Positions 28,501-43,500 of a stretch of 64,000 nt of DNA are shown piece after piece. Origin of the DNA: Archivesica marissinica (Eukaryota; Mollusca; Bivalvia; Venerida; Vesicomyidae); assembly GCA_014843695.1 (NCBI GenBank), contig CM026401.1, forward strand, positions 31,596,067 through 31,660,066. Direction: 5' to 3'. The notes below the pieces were generated by a model. It was not told the DNA's origin. It ran no database searches and saw only the letters and a program-made list of their open reading frames with translations. A program made the position numbers and the translations under genes. The number at the start of each line of letters is the position of its first letter. Positions within the stretch are counted from its first letter, which is position 1.

Positions 28501-31500
28501 TAATGATGTTAACAATGTTAATGATGTTAATGATGTATACAATGGTAATGATGTTAATGATGTATACAATGTTAATGATGTTAATGATGCATACAATGTT
28601 AATGATGTTAATGATGTTAATGATGTTAACGATGTTAATGATGTATACAATGTTAACGATGTTAATGATGTTAATGATGTATACAATGTTAATGATGTTC
28701 CTAAAGTTGTATATGAGGGCACTTACAATTATTATAATCCTTCTGGGATTAGTTCATCATTCAGTGTTGACTAGAAGATGGCCAAATAAACAATGCATGA
28801 ATTAAAAACCCCAGAGGCAGACTTGAGATATACACAGAGGAATACTTGAGATATACTCAGTGGAAGACTTGAGATATACACAGTGGCAGACTTGAGATAT
28901 ACACAGTGGAAGACTTGAGATATACACAGTGGCAGACTTGAGATATACACAGTGGCAGACTTGAGATATACACAGTGGCAGACTTGAGATATACACAGTG
29001 GCAGACTTGAGATATACACAGTGGTAGACTTGAGATATACACAGTGGCAGACTTGAGATATACACAGTGGCAGACTTGAGATATACACAGTGGAAGACTT
29101 GAGATATACACAGTGGCAGACTTGAGATATACACAGTGGAAGACTTGAGATATACACAGTGGCAGACTTGAGATATACACAGTGGAAGACTTGAGATATA
29201 CACAGAGGTGGACTTGAGATATACACAGTGGCAGACCTGAGATATACACAGTGGCAGACTTGAGATATACACAGAGGAAGACTTGAGATATACACAGTGG
29301 CAGACTTGAGATATACACAGTGGCAGACTTGATATATACACATTGGAAGACTTGAGATATACACAGTGGCAGACCTGAGATATACACATTGGAAGACTTG
29401 AGATATACACAGAGGCAGACTTGAGATATACACAGTGGAAGACTTGAGATATACACAGAGGTGGACTTGAGATATACACAGTGGCAGACCTGAGATATAC
29501 ACAGTGGCAGACTTGAGATATACACAGAGGAAGACTTGAGATATACACAGTGGCAGACTTGAGATATACACAGTGGCAGACTTGATATATACACATTGGA
29601 AGACTTGAGATATACACAGTGGCAGACCTGAGATATACACATTGGAAGACTTGAGATATACACAGAGGCAGACTTGAGATATACACAGTGGAAGACTTGA
29701 GATATACACAGAGGTGGACTTGAGATATACACAGTGGCAGACCTGAGATATACACAGTGGCAGACTTGAGATATACACAGAGGAAGACTTGAGATATACA
29801 CAGTGGAAGACTTGAGATATACACAGTGGAAGACTTGAGATATACACAGTGGAAGACTTGAGATATACACAATGGAAGACCTGAGAGATACACAGTGGAA
29901 GACTTGAGATATACACAGTGGAAGACTTGAGATATACACAGTGGCATACCTGAGATATACACAGAGGTGGACTTGAGATATACACAGTGGAAGACTTGAG
30001 ATATACACAGTGGCAGACTTGAGATATACACAGTGGCAGACTTGAGATATACACAGTGGCAGACTTGAGATATACACAGTGGCAGACTTGAGATATACAA
30101 AGGCAGATGATAAACGGTTTCGTAATTTTCAAATAGTGACTGCATACTAATACTGGTTACTATGGCAACACATTTATCTGCCATTTACATTTACAGCGTT
30201 TTTAATGGTATTCATGTTGTGTTTATGGTATCGTATGTGTTTGCAAGCGTTAGATATCACAGTAATCATTTTACCACATTTATCCCTATTTTATCCAAGA
30301 CGGTCACAATCTCACAATCTATTGAAATGAGGTGAGTGACTCAGTGTTTCATTGTAATAAGTAGATTAATAGTATCCTTCTGGTGTGGGACAAGGGTGTT
30401 CCACCCGAATGGACAGAATATGTTGTTGCAAACGAGGCTCACTGCAGTGCATACGTATTCAATTATGCTGTCCAACTGATTCACGAGTGTGTGTATGTAT
30501 AAAATTGACCAATTGTCGAGTGAATATTGTATAAATTTGGAAAATAGACAATATGCTCCCGATACAAATTTGTTCAATTTTGCATATTAAATAAATTTCT
30601 TCTTTTTATTGATAGTACAGATATCACTACACCATGTGAGAGATAAAGACAACTGTCACATGGAGTTAAAGATAACGAAATTTGGCTGAACTAGCTGGAA
30701 ACATGTGTCCTGGCTAGTACGGCCAGTAGGTGTGTGCATGACAATAGTATTGATGATGTGAATATGATGATATGTTACAGATGAAAGGAAGAGGAAGGTT
30801 ATTGCAGCCTATGTTAAACGGACAAGAGAACACCACCTGGTGGCAACAGCGTTCACTGTATGGAAGACAGAGTCGGAGAAACAGATGCGGATGACACAGT
30901 TGTATGAAACCAGACTTTCTCGCAGGTAAACAGACATGCAGAATATCTAAACTGGAAAGAGTCAAATACGTCTTGGAATTTCATTAGAATTGTTCAATTG
31001 TTCAATTCTAATGAAATTCACCACAATATATTTCCAGACTTTCCAGTTACAAATAAGAAAAACTCATTAATTAAAATTGTCGTCTGCTGCAATAATTTGA
31101 ACTATTTATAGACTTAATGTTACCCAGCATGCCAAGATTTACAGGAGAATGTAAACATTGTAACAGTTTTGCTGAATATGTTATGTAGTATCCTTGCAAT
31201 AACCTACCAATCTGCTGACATGGGGTCGTTTGGTCTGGTGTGTAATATTTGGAGCCTTGAGCCCTATTACCTTTTTAGTTGACAGCAGCAGAGATCGGTG
31301 CTCTGCTGAGGGTGAGGTAGTGGTATATGTGAGTCATTCGGCATTGTGCCTCGATCAATTGCTTCAATTGACATCTCCCCTGTAGCCGTTTCATCAACTG
31401 TGAAAAGATGATGTGGATGTGGAGTATGGTGGCAACTAGTTAATCTATCAGAAATTAAAGATAGCGACATGATCAACAATTTTGATGAAACTTGTGTCTG

Positions 31501-34500
31501 AAGAATTTAGGCAATATTAAAAATAGCTAAAATAGTCAGAATCCAATATGACCGCCAGTGCAGGCCATCTTGAAATATATTTCTGACTTTTCTTCTTTAA
31601 CCTTTCTGTGATTTGACCTGATTGTTTTTACTGGGGCAGTGAGGTGACTAAAAGATGAGAGTTAGCTGATCAGAAATCCATCATTGTTGTCATGGTAGTC
31701 ATCTTGAAAAACTATTTTTGACTTCTCCTCCGAAAAAGTGTGCGATTTGCTATGAGTTTTTGGGTGAGTAAGTATGTGTTTGTATAATGGCTACTCCAAT
31801 ACAATGTAGCAAGGTACTTTAATGGTTACTCCAATACAATGTAACAAGGTACTTTAATGGCTACTCCAATACAATGTAACAAGGTACTTTAATGGTTACT
31901 CCAATACAATGTAACAAGGTACATGCTGTTCAAAGGAAATGACCATAAAACAGAGGAAAACACTTAATAGAACCTATCTACTTTTAGGGAGTATTCAGGG
32001 GCAGTAACTGACCGATGTTTCTCATTGTTGGTCACAGAGAGAGAGATATAGTCCTATATAACTTCACATCACAAGTTGTTAAACTTGTTTTGCAGGGTAC
32101 TATGTGCATGGCAGAGTGTGACTTCATGGCAGAAAGATCTCAAACTGAAACAACGACAGTGCCAGCTCATGTCCTACACTGTTGTCGTATGTATCATATG
32201 TGTTTGCCAGTTCATTCACTATACTGTTGTTATATGTGTTTAATGACTGGTGTAAGTGTTTATATGTGTTTAATGACATGTATAAGTGTTTACATCTGTT
32301 TAATGACAGGTATAAGTGTTTACATCTGTTTAATGACAGGTATAAGTGTTTATATGTGTTTAATGACAGGTAAAAGTGTTTATATGTGTTTAATGACAGG
32401 TATAAGTGTTTGCATGTGTTTAATGACAGGTATAAGTGTTTACATCTGTTTAATGACAGGTATAAGTGTTTACATCTGTTTAATGACATGTATAAGTGTT
32501 TATATGTGTTTAATGACAGGTATAAGTGTTTATATGTGTTTAATGACAGGTAAAAGTGTTTATATGTGTTTAATGACAGGTATAAGTGTTTACATGTGTT
32601 TAATGACAGGTATAAGTGTTTACATCTGTTTAATGACAGGTATAAGTGTTTATATGTGTTTAATGACAGGTAAAAGTGTTTATATGTGTTTAATGACAGG
32701 TATAAGTGTTTACATGTGTTTAATGACAGGTATAAGTGTTTATATGTGTTTAATGACAGGTATAAGTGTTTATATGTGTTTAATGACATGTATAAGTGTT
32801 TATATGTGTTTAATGACAGGTATAAGTGTTTACATCTGTTTAATGACAGGTATAAGTGTTTACATGTGTTTAATGACAGGTATAAGTGTTTATATGTGTT
32901 TAATGACAGGTAAAAGTGTTTATATGTGTTTAATGACAGGTATAAGTGTTTACATGTGTTTAATGACAGGTATAAGTGTTTACATCTGTTTATGACAGTA
33001 ATGACAGGTAAAAGTGTTTATATGTGTTTAATGACAGGTATAAGTAGTTACATGTGTTTAATGACAGGTATAAGTGTTTACATCTGTTTAATGACAGGTA
33101 AAAGTGTTTACATCTGTTTAATGACATGTATAAGTGTTTACATATGTTTAATGACAGGTATAAGTGTTTATATGTGTTTAATGACAGGTATAAGTGTTTA
33201 CATCTGTTTAATGACAGTAATGACAGGTAAAAGTGTTTATATGTGTTTAATGACAGGTATAAGTGTTTACATGTGTTTAATGACAGGTATAAGTGTTTAC
33301 ATCTGTTTAATGACAGGTATAAGTGTTTACATCTGTTTAATGACATGTATAAGTGTTTATATGTGTTTAATGACAGGTAAAAGTGTTTACATCTGTTTAA
33401 TGACATGTATAAGTGTTTATATGTGTTTAATGACATGTATAAGTGTTTACATCTGTTTAATGACAGGTATAAGTGTTTATATGTGTTTAATGACAGGTAA
33501 AAGTGTTTATATGTGTTTAATGACAGGTATAAGTGGTTACATGTGTTTAATGACAGGTATAAGTGTTTACATCTGTTTAATGACAGGTAAAAGTGTTTAC
33601 ATCTGTTTAATGACAGGTATAAGTGTTTATATGTGTTTAATGACAGGTAAAAGTGTTTACATGTGTTTAATGACAGGTATAAGTGTTTACATGTGTTTAT
33701 TGACAGGTATAAGTGTTTACATCTGTTTAATGACAGGTATAAGTGTTTATATGTGTTTAATGACAGGTATAAGTGTTTATATGTGTTTAATGACAGGTAT
33801 AAGTGTTTACATCTGTTTAATGACAGGTATAAGTGTTTATATGTGTTTAATGACAGGTATAAGTGTTTATATGTGTTTAATGACGGTTAAGTGTTTATAT
33901 GTGTTTAATGACAGTATAAGTGTTTACATCTGTTTAATGACAGGTATAAGTGTTTACATCTGTTTAATGACAGGTATAAGTGTTTATATGTGTTTAATGA
34001 CAGGTATAAGTGTTTATATGTGTTTAATGACAGGTATAAGTGTTTACATGTGTTTAATGACAGGTATAAGTGTTTACATGTGTTTAATGACAGGTATAAG
34101 TGTTTACATGTGTTTAATGACAGGTATAAGTGTTTATATGTGTTTAATGACAGGTATAAGTGTTTACATGTGTTTAATGACAGGTAAAAGTGTTTATATG
34201 TGTTTAATGACAGGTATAAGTGTTTACATGTGTTTAATGACAGGTATAAGTGTTTATATGTGTTTAATGACAGGTATAAGTGTTTACATGTGTTTAATGA
34301 CAGGTATAAGTGTTTATATGTGTTTAATGACAGGTATAAGTGTTTACATGTGTTTAATGACAGGTATAAGTGTTTATATGTGTTTAATGACAGGTATAAG
34401 TGTTTATATGTGTTTAATGACAGGTATAAGTGTTTATATGTGTTTAATGACAGGTATAAGTGTTTACATGTGTTTAATGACAGGTATAAGTGTTTACATC

Positions 34501-37500
34501 TGTTTAATGACAGGTATAAGTGTTTATATGTGTTTAATGACAGGTAAAAGTGTTTATATGTGTTTAATGACAGGTATAAGTGTTTACATGTGTTTAATGA
34601 CAGGTATAAGTGTTTATATGTGTTTAATGACAGGTATAAGTGTTTACATGTGTTTAATGACAGGTATAAGTGTTTATATGTGTTTAATGACAGGTATAAG
34701 TGTTTACATGTGTTTAATGACAGGTATAAGTGTTTATATGTGTTTAATGACAGGTATAAGTGTTTACATGTGTTTAATGACAGGTATAAGTGTTTATATG
34801 TGTTTAATGACAGGTATAAGTGTTTACATGTGTTTAATGACAGGTATAAGTGTTTATATGTGTTTAATGACAGGTATAAGTGTTTACATGTGTTTAATGA
34901 CAGGTATAAGTGTTTATATGTGTTTAATGACAGGTATAAGTGTTTACATGTGTTTAATGACAGGTATAAGTGTTTATATGTGTTTAATGACAGGTATAAG
35001 TGTTTACATGTGTTTAATGACAGGTATAAGTGTTTATATGTGTTTAATGACAGGTATAAGTGTTTACATGTGTTTAATGACAGGTATAAGTGTTTATATG
35101 TGTTTAATGCTCGGTGTAAGTGGTTTTGTATGTTTAATGACAGGTATAAGTGTTTACGTGTGTTTAATGCTCGTTGTAAGTGGTTTTGTATGTTTAATGA
35201 CAGGTATAAGTGTTTACATGTGTTTAATGCTCGGTGTAAGTGTTTATGTGTGTTTAATGACAGGTATAAGTGTTTATATGTGTTTAATGACAGGTATAAG
35301 TGTTTACATGTGTTTAATGACATGTATAAGTGTTTACATCTGTTTAATGACAGGTATAAGTGTTTACATCTGTTTAATGACATGTATAAGTGTTTATATG
35401 TGTTTAATGACAGGTATAAGTGTTTATATGTGTTTAATGACAGGTAAAAGTGTTTATATGTGTTTAATGACAGGTATAAGTGTTTACATGTGTTTAATGA
35501 CAGGTATAAGTGTTTACATCTGTTTAATGACAGGTATAAGTGTTTATATGTGTTTAATGACAGGTAAAAGTGTTTATATGTGTTTAATGACAGGTATAAG
35601 TGTTTACATGTGTTTACTGACAGGTATAAGTGTTTATATGTGTTTAATGACAGGTATAAGTGTTTATATGTGTTTAATGACATGTATAAGTGTTTATATG
35701 TGTTTAATGATAGGTATAAGTGTTTACATGTGTTTAATGACAGGTATAAGTGTTTACATCTGTTTAATGACAGGTATAAGTGTTTATATGTGTTTAATGA
35801 CATGTAAAAGTGTTTATATATGTTTAATGACAGGTATAAGTGTTTACATGTGTTTAATGACAGGTATAAGTGTTTATATGTGTTTAATGACAGGTATAAG
35901 TGTTTATATGTGTTTAATGACATGTATAAGTGTTTATATGTGTTTAATGACAGGTATAAGTGTTTACATGTGTTTAATGACAGGTAAAAGTGTTTATATG
36001 TGTTTAATGACAGGTAAAAGTGTTTATATGTGTTTAATGACAGGTATAAGTGTTTACATGTGTTTAATGACAGGTATAAGTGTTTACATCTGTTTAATGA
36101 CATGTATAAGTGTTTATATGTGTTTAATGACAGGTGAAAGTGTTTACATCTGTTTAATGACATGTATAAGTGTTTATATGTGTTTAATGACATGTATAAG
36201 TGTTTACATCTGTTTAATGACATGTATAAGTGTTTATATGTGTTTAATGACAGGTAAAAGTGTTTATATGTGTTTAATGACAGGTATAAGTGTTTACATG
36301 TGTTTAATGACAGGTATAAGTGTTTACATCTGTTTAATGACAGGTAAAAGTGTTTACATCTGTTTAATGACATGTATAAGTGTTTACATCTGTTTAATGA
36401 CAGGTATAAGTGTTTATATGTGTTTAATGACAGGTAAAAGTGTTTATATGTGTTTAATGACAGGTATAAGTGTTTATATGTGTTTAATGACAGGTATAAG
36501 TGTTTACATCTGTTTAATGACAGTAATGACAGGTAAAAGTGTTTATATGTGTTTAATGACAGGTATAAGTGTTTACATGTGTTTAATGACAGGTATAAGT
36601 GTTTACATCTGTTTAATGACAGGTATAAGTGTTTACATCTGTTTAATGACATGTATAAGTGTTTATATGTGTTTATTGACATGTATAAGTGTTTATATGT
36701 GTTTAATGACAGGTAAAAGTGTTTACATCTGTTTAATGACATGTATAAGTGTTTATATGTGTTTAATGACATGTATAAGTGTTTACATCTGTTTAATGAC
36801 AGTTATAAGTGTTTATATGTGTTTAATGACAGGTAAACGTGTTTATATGTGTTTAATGACAGGTATAAGTGGTTACATGTGTTTAATGACAGGTGAAAGT
36901 GTTTACATCTGTTTAATGACATGTATAAGTGTTTATATGTGTTTAATGACATGTATAAGTGTTTACATCTGTTTAATGACATGTATAAGTGTTTATATGT
37001 GTTTAATGACAGGTAAAAGTGTTTATATGTGTTTAATGACAGGTATAAGTGGTTACATGTGTTTAATGACAGATATAAATGTTTATATGTGTTTAATGAC
37101 AGGTAAAAGTGTTTATATGTGTTTAATGACAGGTATAAGTGGTTACATGTGTTTAATGACAGGTATAAATGTTTACATCTGTTTAATGACAGGTAAAAGT
37201 GTTTACATCTGTTTAATGACATATATAAGTGTTTACATCTGTTTAATGACAGGTATAAGTGTTTATATGTGTTTAATGACAGGTAAAAGTGTTTATATGT
37301 GTTTAATGACAGGTATAAGTGTTTACATGTGTTTAATGACAGGTATAAGTGTTTACATCTGTTTAATGACAGGTATAAGTGTTTATATGTTTAATGACAG
37401 GTAAAAGTGTTTATATGTGTTTAATGACAGGTAAAAGTGTTTATATGTGTTTAATGACAGGTATAAGTGTTTACATGTGTTTAATGACATGACATAAGTG

Positions 37501-40500
37501 TTTTATGTGTTTAATGACAGGTATAAGTGTTTACATGTGTTTAATGACAGGTATAAGTGTTTACATCTGTTTAATGACAGGTATAAGTGTTTACATCTGT
37601 TTAATGACATGTATAAGTGTTTATATGTGTTTAATGACATGTATAAGTGTTTATATGTGTTTAATGACAGGTAAAAGTGTTTACATCTGTTTAATGACAT
37701 GTATAAGTGTTTATATGTGTTTAATGACATGTATAAGTGTTTACATCTGTTTAATGACAGTTATAAGTGTTTATATGTGTTTAATGACAGGTAAACGTGT
37801 TTATATGTGTTTAATGACAGGTATAAGTGTTTACATGTGTTTAATGACAGGTATAAGTGTTTACATCTGTTTAATGACAGGTATAAGTGTTTACATCTGT
37901 TTAATGACAGGTATAAGTGTTTATATATGTTTAATGACAGGTAAAAGTGTTTATATGTGTTTAATGACAGGTATAAGTGTTTACATGTGTTCAATGACAG
38001 GTATAAGTGTTTACATCTGTTAAACATAATGACAGGTATAAGTGTTTACATGTGTTTAATGACAGGTATAAGTGTTTATATGTGTTTAATGACAGGTATA
38101 AGTGTTTACATCTGTTTAATGACAGGTATAAGTGTTTATATGTGTTTAATGACATGTATAAGTGTTTATATGTGTTTAATGACAGGTATAAGTGTTTACA
38201 TGTGTTTAATGACAGGTATAAGTGTTTATATGTGTTTAATGACAGGTATAAGTGTTTACATGTGTTTAATGACAGGTATAAGTGTTTATATGTGTTTAAT
38301 GACAGTATAAGTGTTTACATGTGTTTAATGACATGTATAAGTGTTTATATGTGTTTAATGACAGGTATATGTTTTTAATGACAGGTATAAGTGTTTATAT
38401 GTGTTTAATGCTCGGTATAAGTGTTTTGTATGTTTAATGACAGGTATAAGTGTTTACATGTGTTTAATGCTCGGTGTAAGTGTTTATGTGTGTTTAATGA
38501 CAGGTATAAGTGTTTATATGTGTTTAATGACAGGTATAAGTGTTTACATGTGTTTAATGCTCGGTGTAAGTGGTTTTGTATGTTTAATGACAGGTATAAG
38601 TGTTTACATGTGTTTAATGCTCGGTGTAAGTGTTTATGTGTGTTTAATGACAGGTATAAGTGTTTATATGTGTTTTATGACAGGTATAAGTGTTTACATG
38701 TGTTTAATGCTCGGTGTAAGTGGTTTTGTATGTTTAATGACAGGTATAAGTGTTTATATGTGTTTAATGCTCGGTGTAAGTGTTTATGTATGTTTAATGA
38801 CAGGTATAAGTGTTTACATGTGTTTAATGCTCAGTGTAAGTGATTATGTGTGTTTAATGACAGGTATATGTGTTTAATGCTCGGTGTAAGTGGTTATGTG
38901 TGTTTAATGACAGGTATAAGTGTTTACATGTGTTTAATGCTCGGTGTAAGTGGTTATGTGTGTTTAATGACAGGTATAAGTGTTTACATGTGTTTAATGC
39001 TCGGTGTAAGTGTTTATGTGTGTTTAATGACAGGTATAAGTGTTTATATGTGTTTAATGACAGGTATAAGTGTTTACATGTGTTTAATGCTTGGTGTAAG
39101 TGGTTTTGTATGTTTAATGACAGGTATAAGTGTTTATATGTGTTTAATGCTCGGTGTAAGTGTTTATGTATGTTTAATGACAGGTATAAGTGTTTACATG
39201 TGTTTAATGCTCGGTGTAAGTGGTTATGTGTGTTTAATGACAGGTATAAGTGTTTACATGTGTTTAATGCTCGGTGTAAGTGATTATGTGTGCTTAATGA
39301 CAGGTATAAGTGTTTATATGTTTTAAATGTCCAGTAGGTCACTAAATTTCATTGTTGTAAGAGTTGAACATGCCAGGACCACTTGGTCCTCTTGTTTAAC
39401 TCATTCAACACTAAATAACTGATATGGACTGGTCTATGATATTTTTATACCAATATATTGATCAGAAATTTACATTTGGACTAGTTCATTTATATCAGAA
39501 TGTATAATTTTTACTAAAAATAGTAAAATGACTATTAAAATGTGCAGATGATAATAAGATGGCTCGCTATGAGCTGCATGGCTCATTCTAGATCTACACT
39601 ATTTACGAACCTATTTAGAGGTCTGTAGTGTTGAAAGGGTTAAAATCCTTCTGTAAAAATTGTAGGCTAAGAGGGCATTCAGACAGTGGCGTACCTGTTA
39701 CCAGCAACGACTTGCACAGTACAAGCAGCATGAATGGCTGTTACACTGCAATGTGCTACGCTTGGCAACACGGTGGAGAAGGAAGGCACAAAAAACACGC
39801 AGTCACAAGTTGTACAACCTGCTACAGATTCGCAATGTATGTTGTTGCTGTACAATGTCTTTGTTAAATAGTTGCTTTCATGTCTTTATCTACCTTTCAG
39901 GACTCACTCTGTGTAATCAATTTTTTCTGACCATAATTATCAGTAATATTTCCCAACAGCTGATGATTCCAGTTTACGAGTTTGTCAATTATTTGTCCAA
40001 GATTCTGTTCTTTCTCATATTGCAACTAGCATTTTTTTTATGAAATCTGAAACAAGTCATATGTTCTTACAATGTACCTAATAGTTGTCTAGAAAACTGA
40101 ATGAACGGTCATAATGTGTAACAAATATATACTCACATATGTACATGCCACTAAATACTTATTTCTTTAATTGTTTAATAATCATTCACAGTATCTATGG
40201 ATTTGCACTTGGTGACTTATAGGACTAAATTTCTGCAATGGCAGGACATTATGCAAGTGTGCTATTCTTAGAATTTATTTTGATGGGGGGAGGGGAAATG
40301 TGAGGTATTCTGGAGTGTGGAATGCACAAGGTTACTGTGTGTAATCACACCATTAATGTGATACTTTTTTATTTTTTTGGACTGTTGAGGCCCCCCAAAT
40401 CGAATCAAATTTGATTTACTGTCGGCAACGTACATACAATTAACATGAACTATATATAGCTTTTGACTGACATCAACAATATATAACAGATAATAACAAT

Positions 40501-43500
40501 AGCTTCGGTTGCTAATAAGACATGTATAAAATCTTGTTATATTAAAATTTTGACATAAATAACAATATATATTACTATTTACAATGTATGCTATTTACAA
40601 AGCTAGATGATGATACTATTTATAGCTGATGATACTATTTATAGCTGATGATACTATTTATAGCTGATGATACTATTTATAGCTGATGATACTATTTATT
40701 GCTGAAGATACTATTCATAGCTGAAGATAATGTGCGATTTCATCATATTATATGCTTGAAATTAGAACCAAAATAATAAACAGTCACACGTCATCCATCA
40801 CCTGGTAGTGTGAGTAATACACTATGGCTTCTAGAATTTGATATTGACCCAATATAAATATTTGTAAATAAGTAACTACAGCACTGTCAACAGGTTACAT
40901 TTTATTATCCCCGCCTAATTGCGGGAGGTCGATATGGGTGAGTATTGCCACAAATTTTGTTCATTTTCTCCATGTCGGATCAATCTCAAGGTCACACCTA
41001 GAAATCCGCCAGAGTTCAGATCATACCTAAATCCAGATTTTGCTACCATTTGAATTGCAGTGTTTTGCCAAGTTGTCTTACAGTTGAAATACTCAGTGTA
41101 TTGATTCATTGTTGTCTATGGATATAGTAAGATAGGTAATTAATATTGTAGCATGTATTTATTGTGTCATCGTGTCTGTTTGTGTTTGTCTTATTCCTAG
41201 CTCTTTCAAGTAGCATACTCTTGATATATTCAGATGGGTAGGATGTTTGAGAAGTGGAATGCAGCATACAGGAAGAATGTGAGTCGCTATGGGCAACTAG
41301 AGCTGTACATCAAGCAGAAACAGATGCAGCTTACAACAGCGTGTCTAGACACGTGGAGAACGGAGCTGATGTGCTTACAAGCCCACAGAGTGTTCAACAT
41401 GAAACTACTGGCAACCGTAGCAGGTGCTTGGACAGCAGCATCCAAAGGTACTATTGTTTCAACATTCAGCCCAGGTTATAACATAGCTCGGCATTCTGTC
41501 TGTATATGTAAATAAGGAATTTACGATGTCTAAATCTGCAATAAAACATTGTTTAACGAGTGACGTCATGGTTTGACGTTTTTGTAGTTTTGTGATGTCA
41601 TTAATTTTACGGACTCTAAGAAATAACTATTGTTTGCACTATTTAGATACTTTTGTTATGTTAAATAATATAGTCCGGCAGTAGGGGTCTAAACCCAATA
41701 TAGATAAATAATATAGTCCGGCAGTAGGGGTCTAAACCCAATATAGATAAATAATATAGTCCGGCAGTAGGGGTCTAAACCCAATATAGATAAATAATCA
41801 AGAGAGAAAAAAAACTTTATCCGGGAATTGTGGTGAAAACCGTTATTTTACAATGATTGCGAAACAAGTTTTAACAACTTATATTAATCACTGTCATTGG
41901 CGCGGATGAAAGCGTATATGTGGCCATTCGTGTGGAAACCGGAGTACCCGGAGAAAACCCACCTGTCCGATCTGGCAACCACCGTACCATCTCACATACT
42001 TCTCGGTCCGAGGATCGAACCCGGGTTGCATTGGTGAGGAGCGAGCGCGCTAACCACTGCGTTAATGTAATTGAAAACCGGTGTTTCACTGCCAGACTAA
42101 TATTTGTATTTGCGTTATTCATAGTCGTATAAAACACAGTTTTGAGTCCTGAGCACGAAGTTGACAATAAATAACTGAAGCACAAATATAATTTCTTAAA
42201 TCTTGTATATTTCACTGATGAGAGTTTGCAAACTGGCAGCTAAATATTGAGTTTATGTTGAGTTTATGTTCCACAGGTTGGTGTTACTTGTTCTGTTAAC
42301 TAGCCTGGGAACAGGTGTCGATATATGTTGCCTGGTCAGTCAAATAAATATATTTTAACACCGAGACTATCAATTGGGCCGTATCGAGTTTCTGATCATA
42401 TCAACGCCTGGGGAAACTTGGGGGATTGTCCGTGTAATTGTTGACTTGCATTAATCCTATTAATAGGCCTATTAGCACTTGACTTCATTAATGACGTACT
42501 TGAATCGAAAGCGAGGCACTGCAATGTTAATAAAATTTTATAATTGGCCGCCATTGTTTACGTGTCAACGAAACGATAAATAGTTACATAAAAAGTAGAT
42601 AAAAAGTACAATGTGCGTCTGATTTGACATATTTATTCAATATTTAAGTCGTCTTTAGTTCAATTATGCCGAATCGACCCATTACCATCTAAACGTAATA
42701 TTTAAAATCCGCCATCTCGTCGATATAACACAGAAACGGGACATTATATGTTTGCAATGTAAATGAGTCTACGGGAGCATTCGTGTATATTCGGAAATGA
42801 TCGTGTATAATCATGCCTGTTCGGCGATTTACGATATAATTCCGTTTCTATATTTAGCGATATTATCTTGTAGAGAATAGTTGTCGTTCTTCAAATCTAT
42901 ACCCTCATAAATGAGGATGTAAGTAGATGAAGCTATGATTGGAAATCAAGTTTCCCCAGGCTGTCATTTTGCCAGAAGTTAAAAAGTGAAAAATCGACAG
43001 ACTGGCACCCAGGCTACTGTTAACTTGAGGTCACTGAAGTTTATCCCATGTTCAGGAAATGAAAAATAAGTTTCTTGTTATACTGTAATAATACAACAAA
43101 TTTTAAATATCATGTTCATAATTTGACAGCAACCATAATTTGAATGTGTGAAAATGTTGAAGATAATCAAAGTTATGAAATATTAACAGGGCTGCCTTGT
43201 AAAAGGTTAGGCTTGTGTGATAAATTATTAAACTATGTTTGTCGTGAGTTATTAGTAAGTTATTAGTATTGGTGGGATCCAATCTTGTTTTATTAATATT
43301 ATTATTGAAAATCTTGGATATATGCAGGTTGTCGTGAGAGAAGAGAGGCTCTCCAGAGACATGTCACAAAAAAGGAGCATAATACGCAGAAAGGGTTCTT
43401 CCTGTACTGGTATAACATTGCCAAAGCGAGGAAGTCCATACGAGGTCATGCAAACCTAAAGATACAACTTACGTAAGTCATAAAACCTGCTGAATTAACA

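Noticed and set aside
28771..30184. Minus-strand frames of over 400 codons (CHCVYLKSATVYISSLPL)
   Set aside because: 23-bp minisatellite artefact; the frames rotate through the same peptide.
32926..37404. Open frame of about 1,490 codons
   Set aside because: It is the 30-bp minisatellite read in a stop-free frame; long frames are open on both strands and the peptide is a simple 10-residue repeat. It lies wholly within intron 15.
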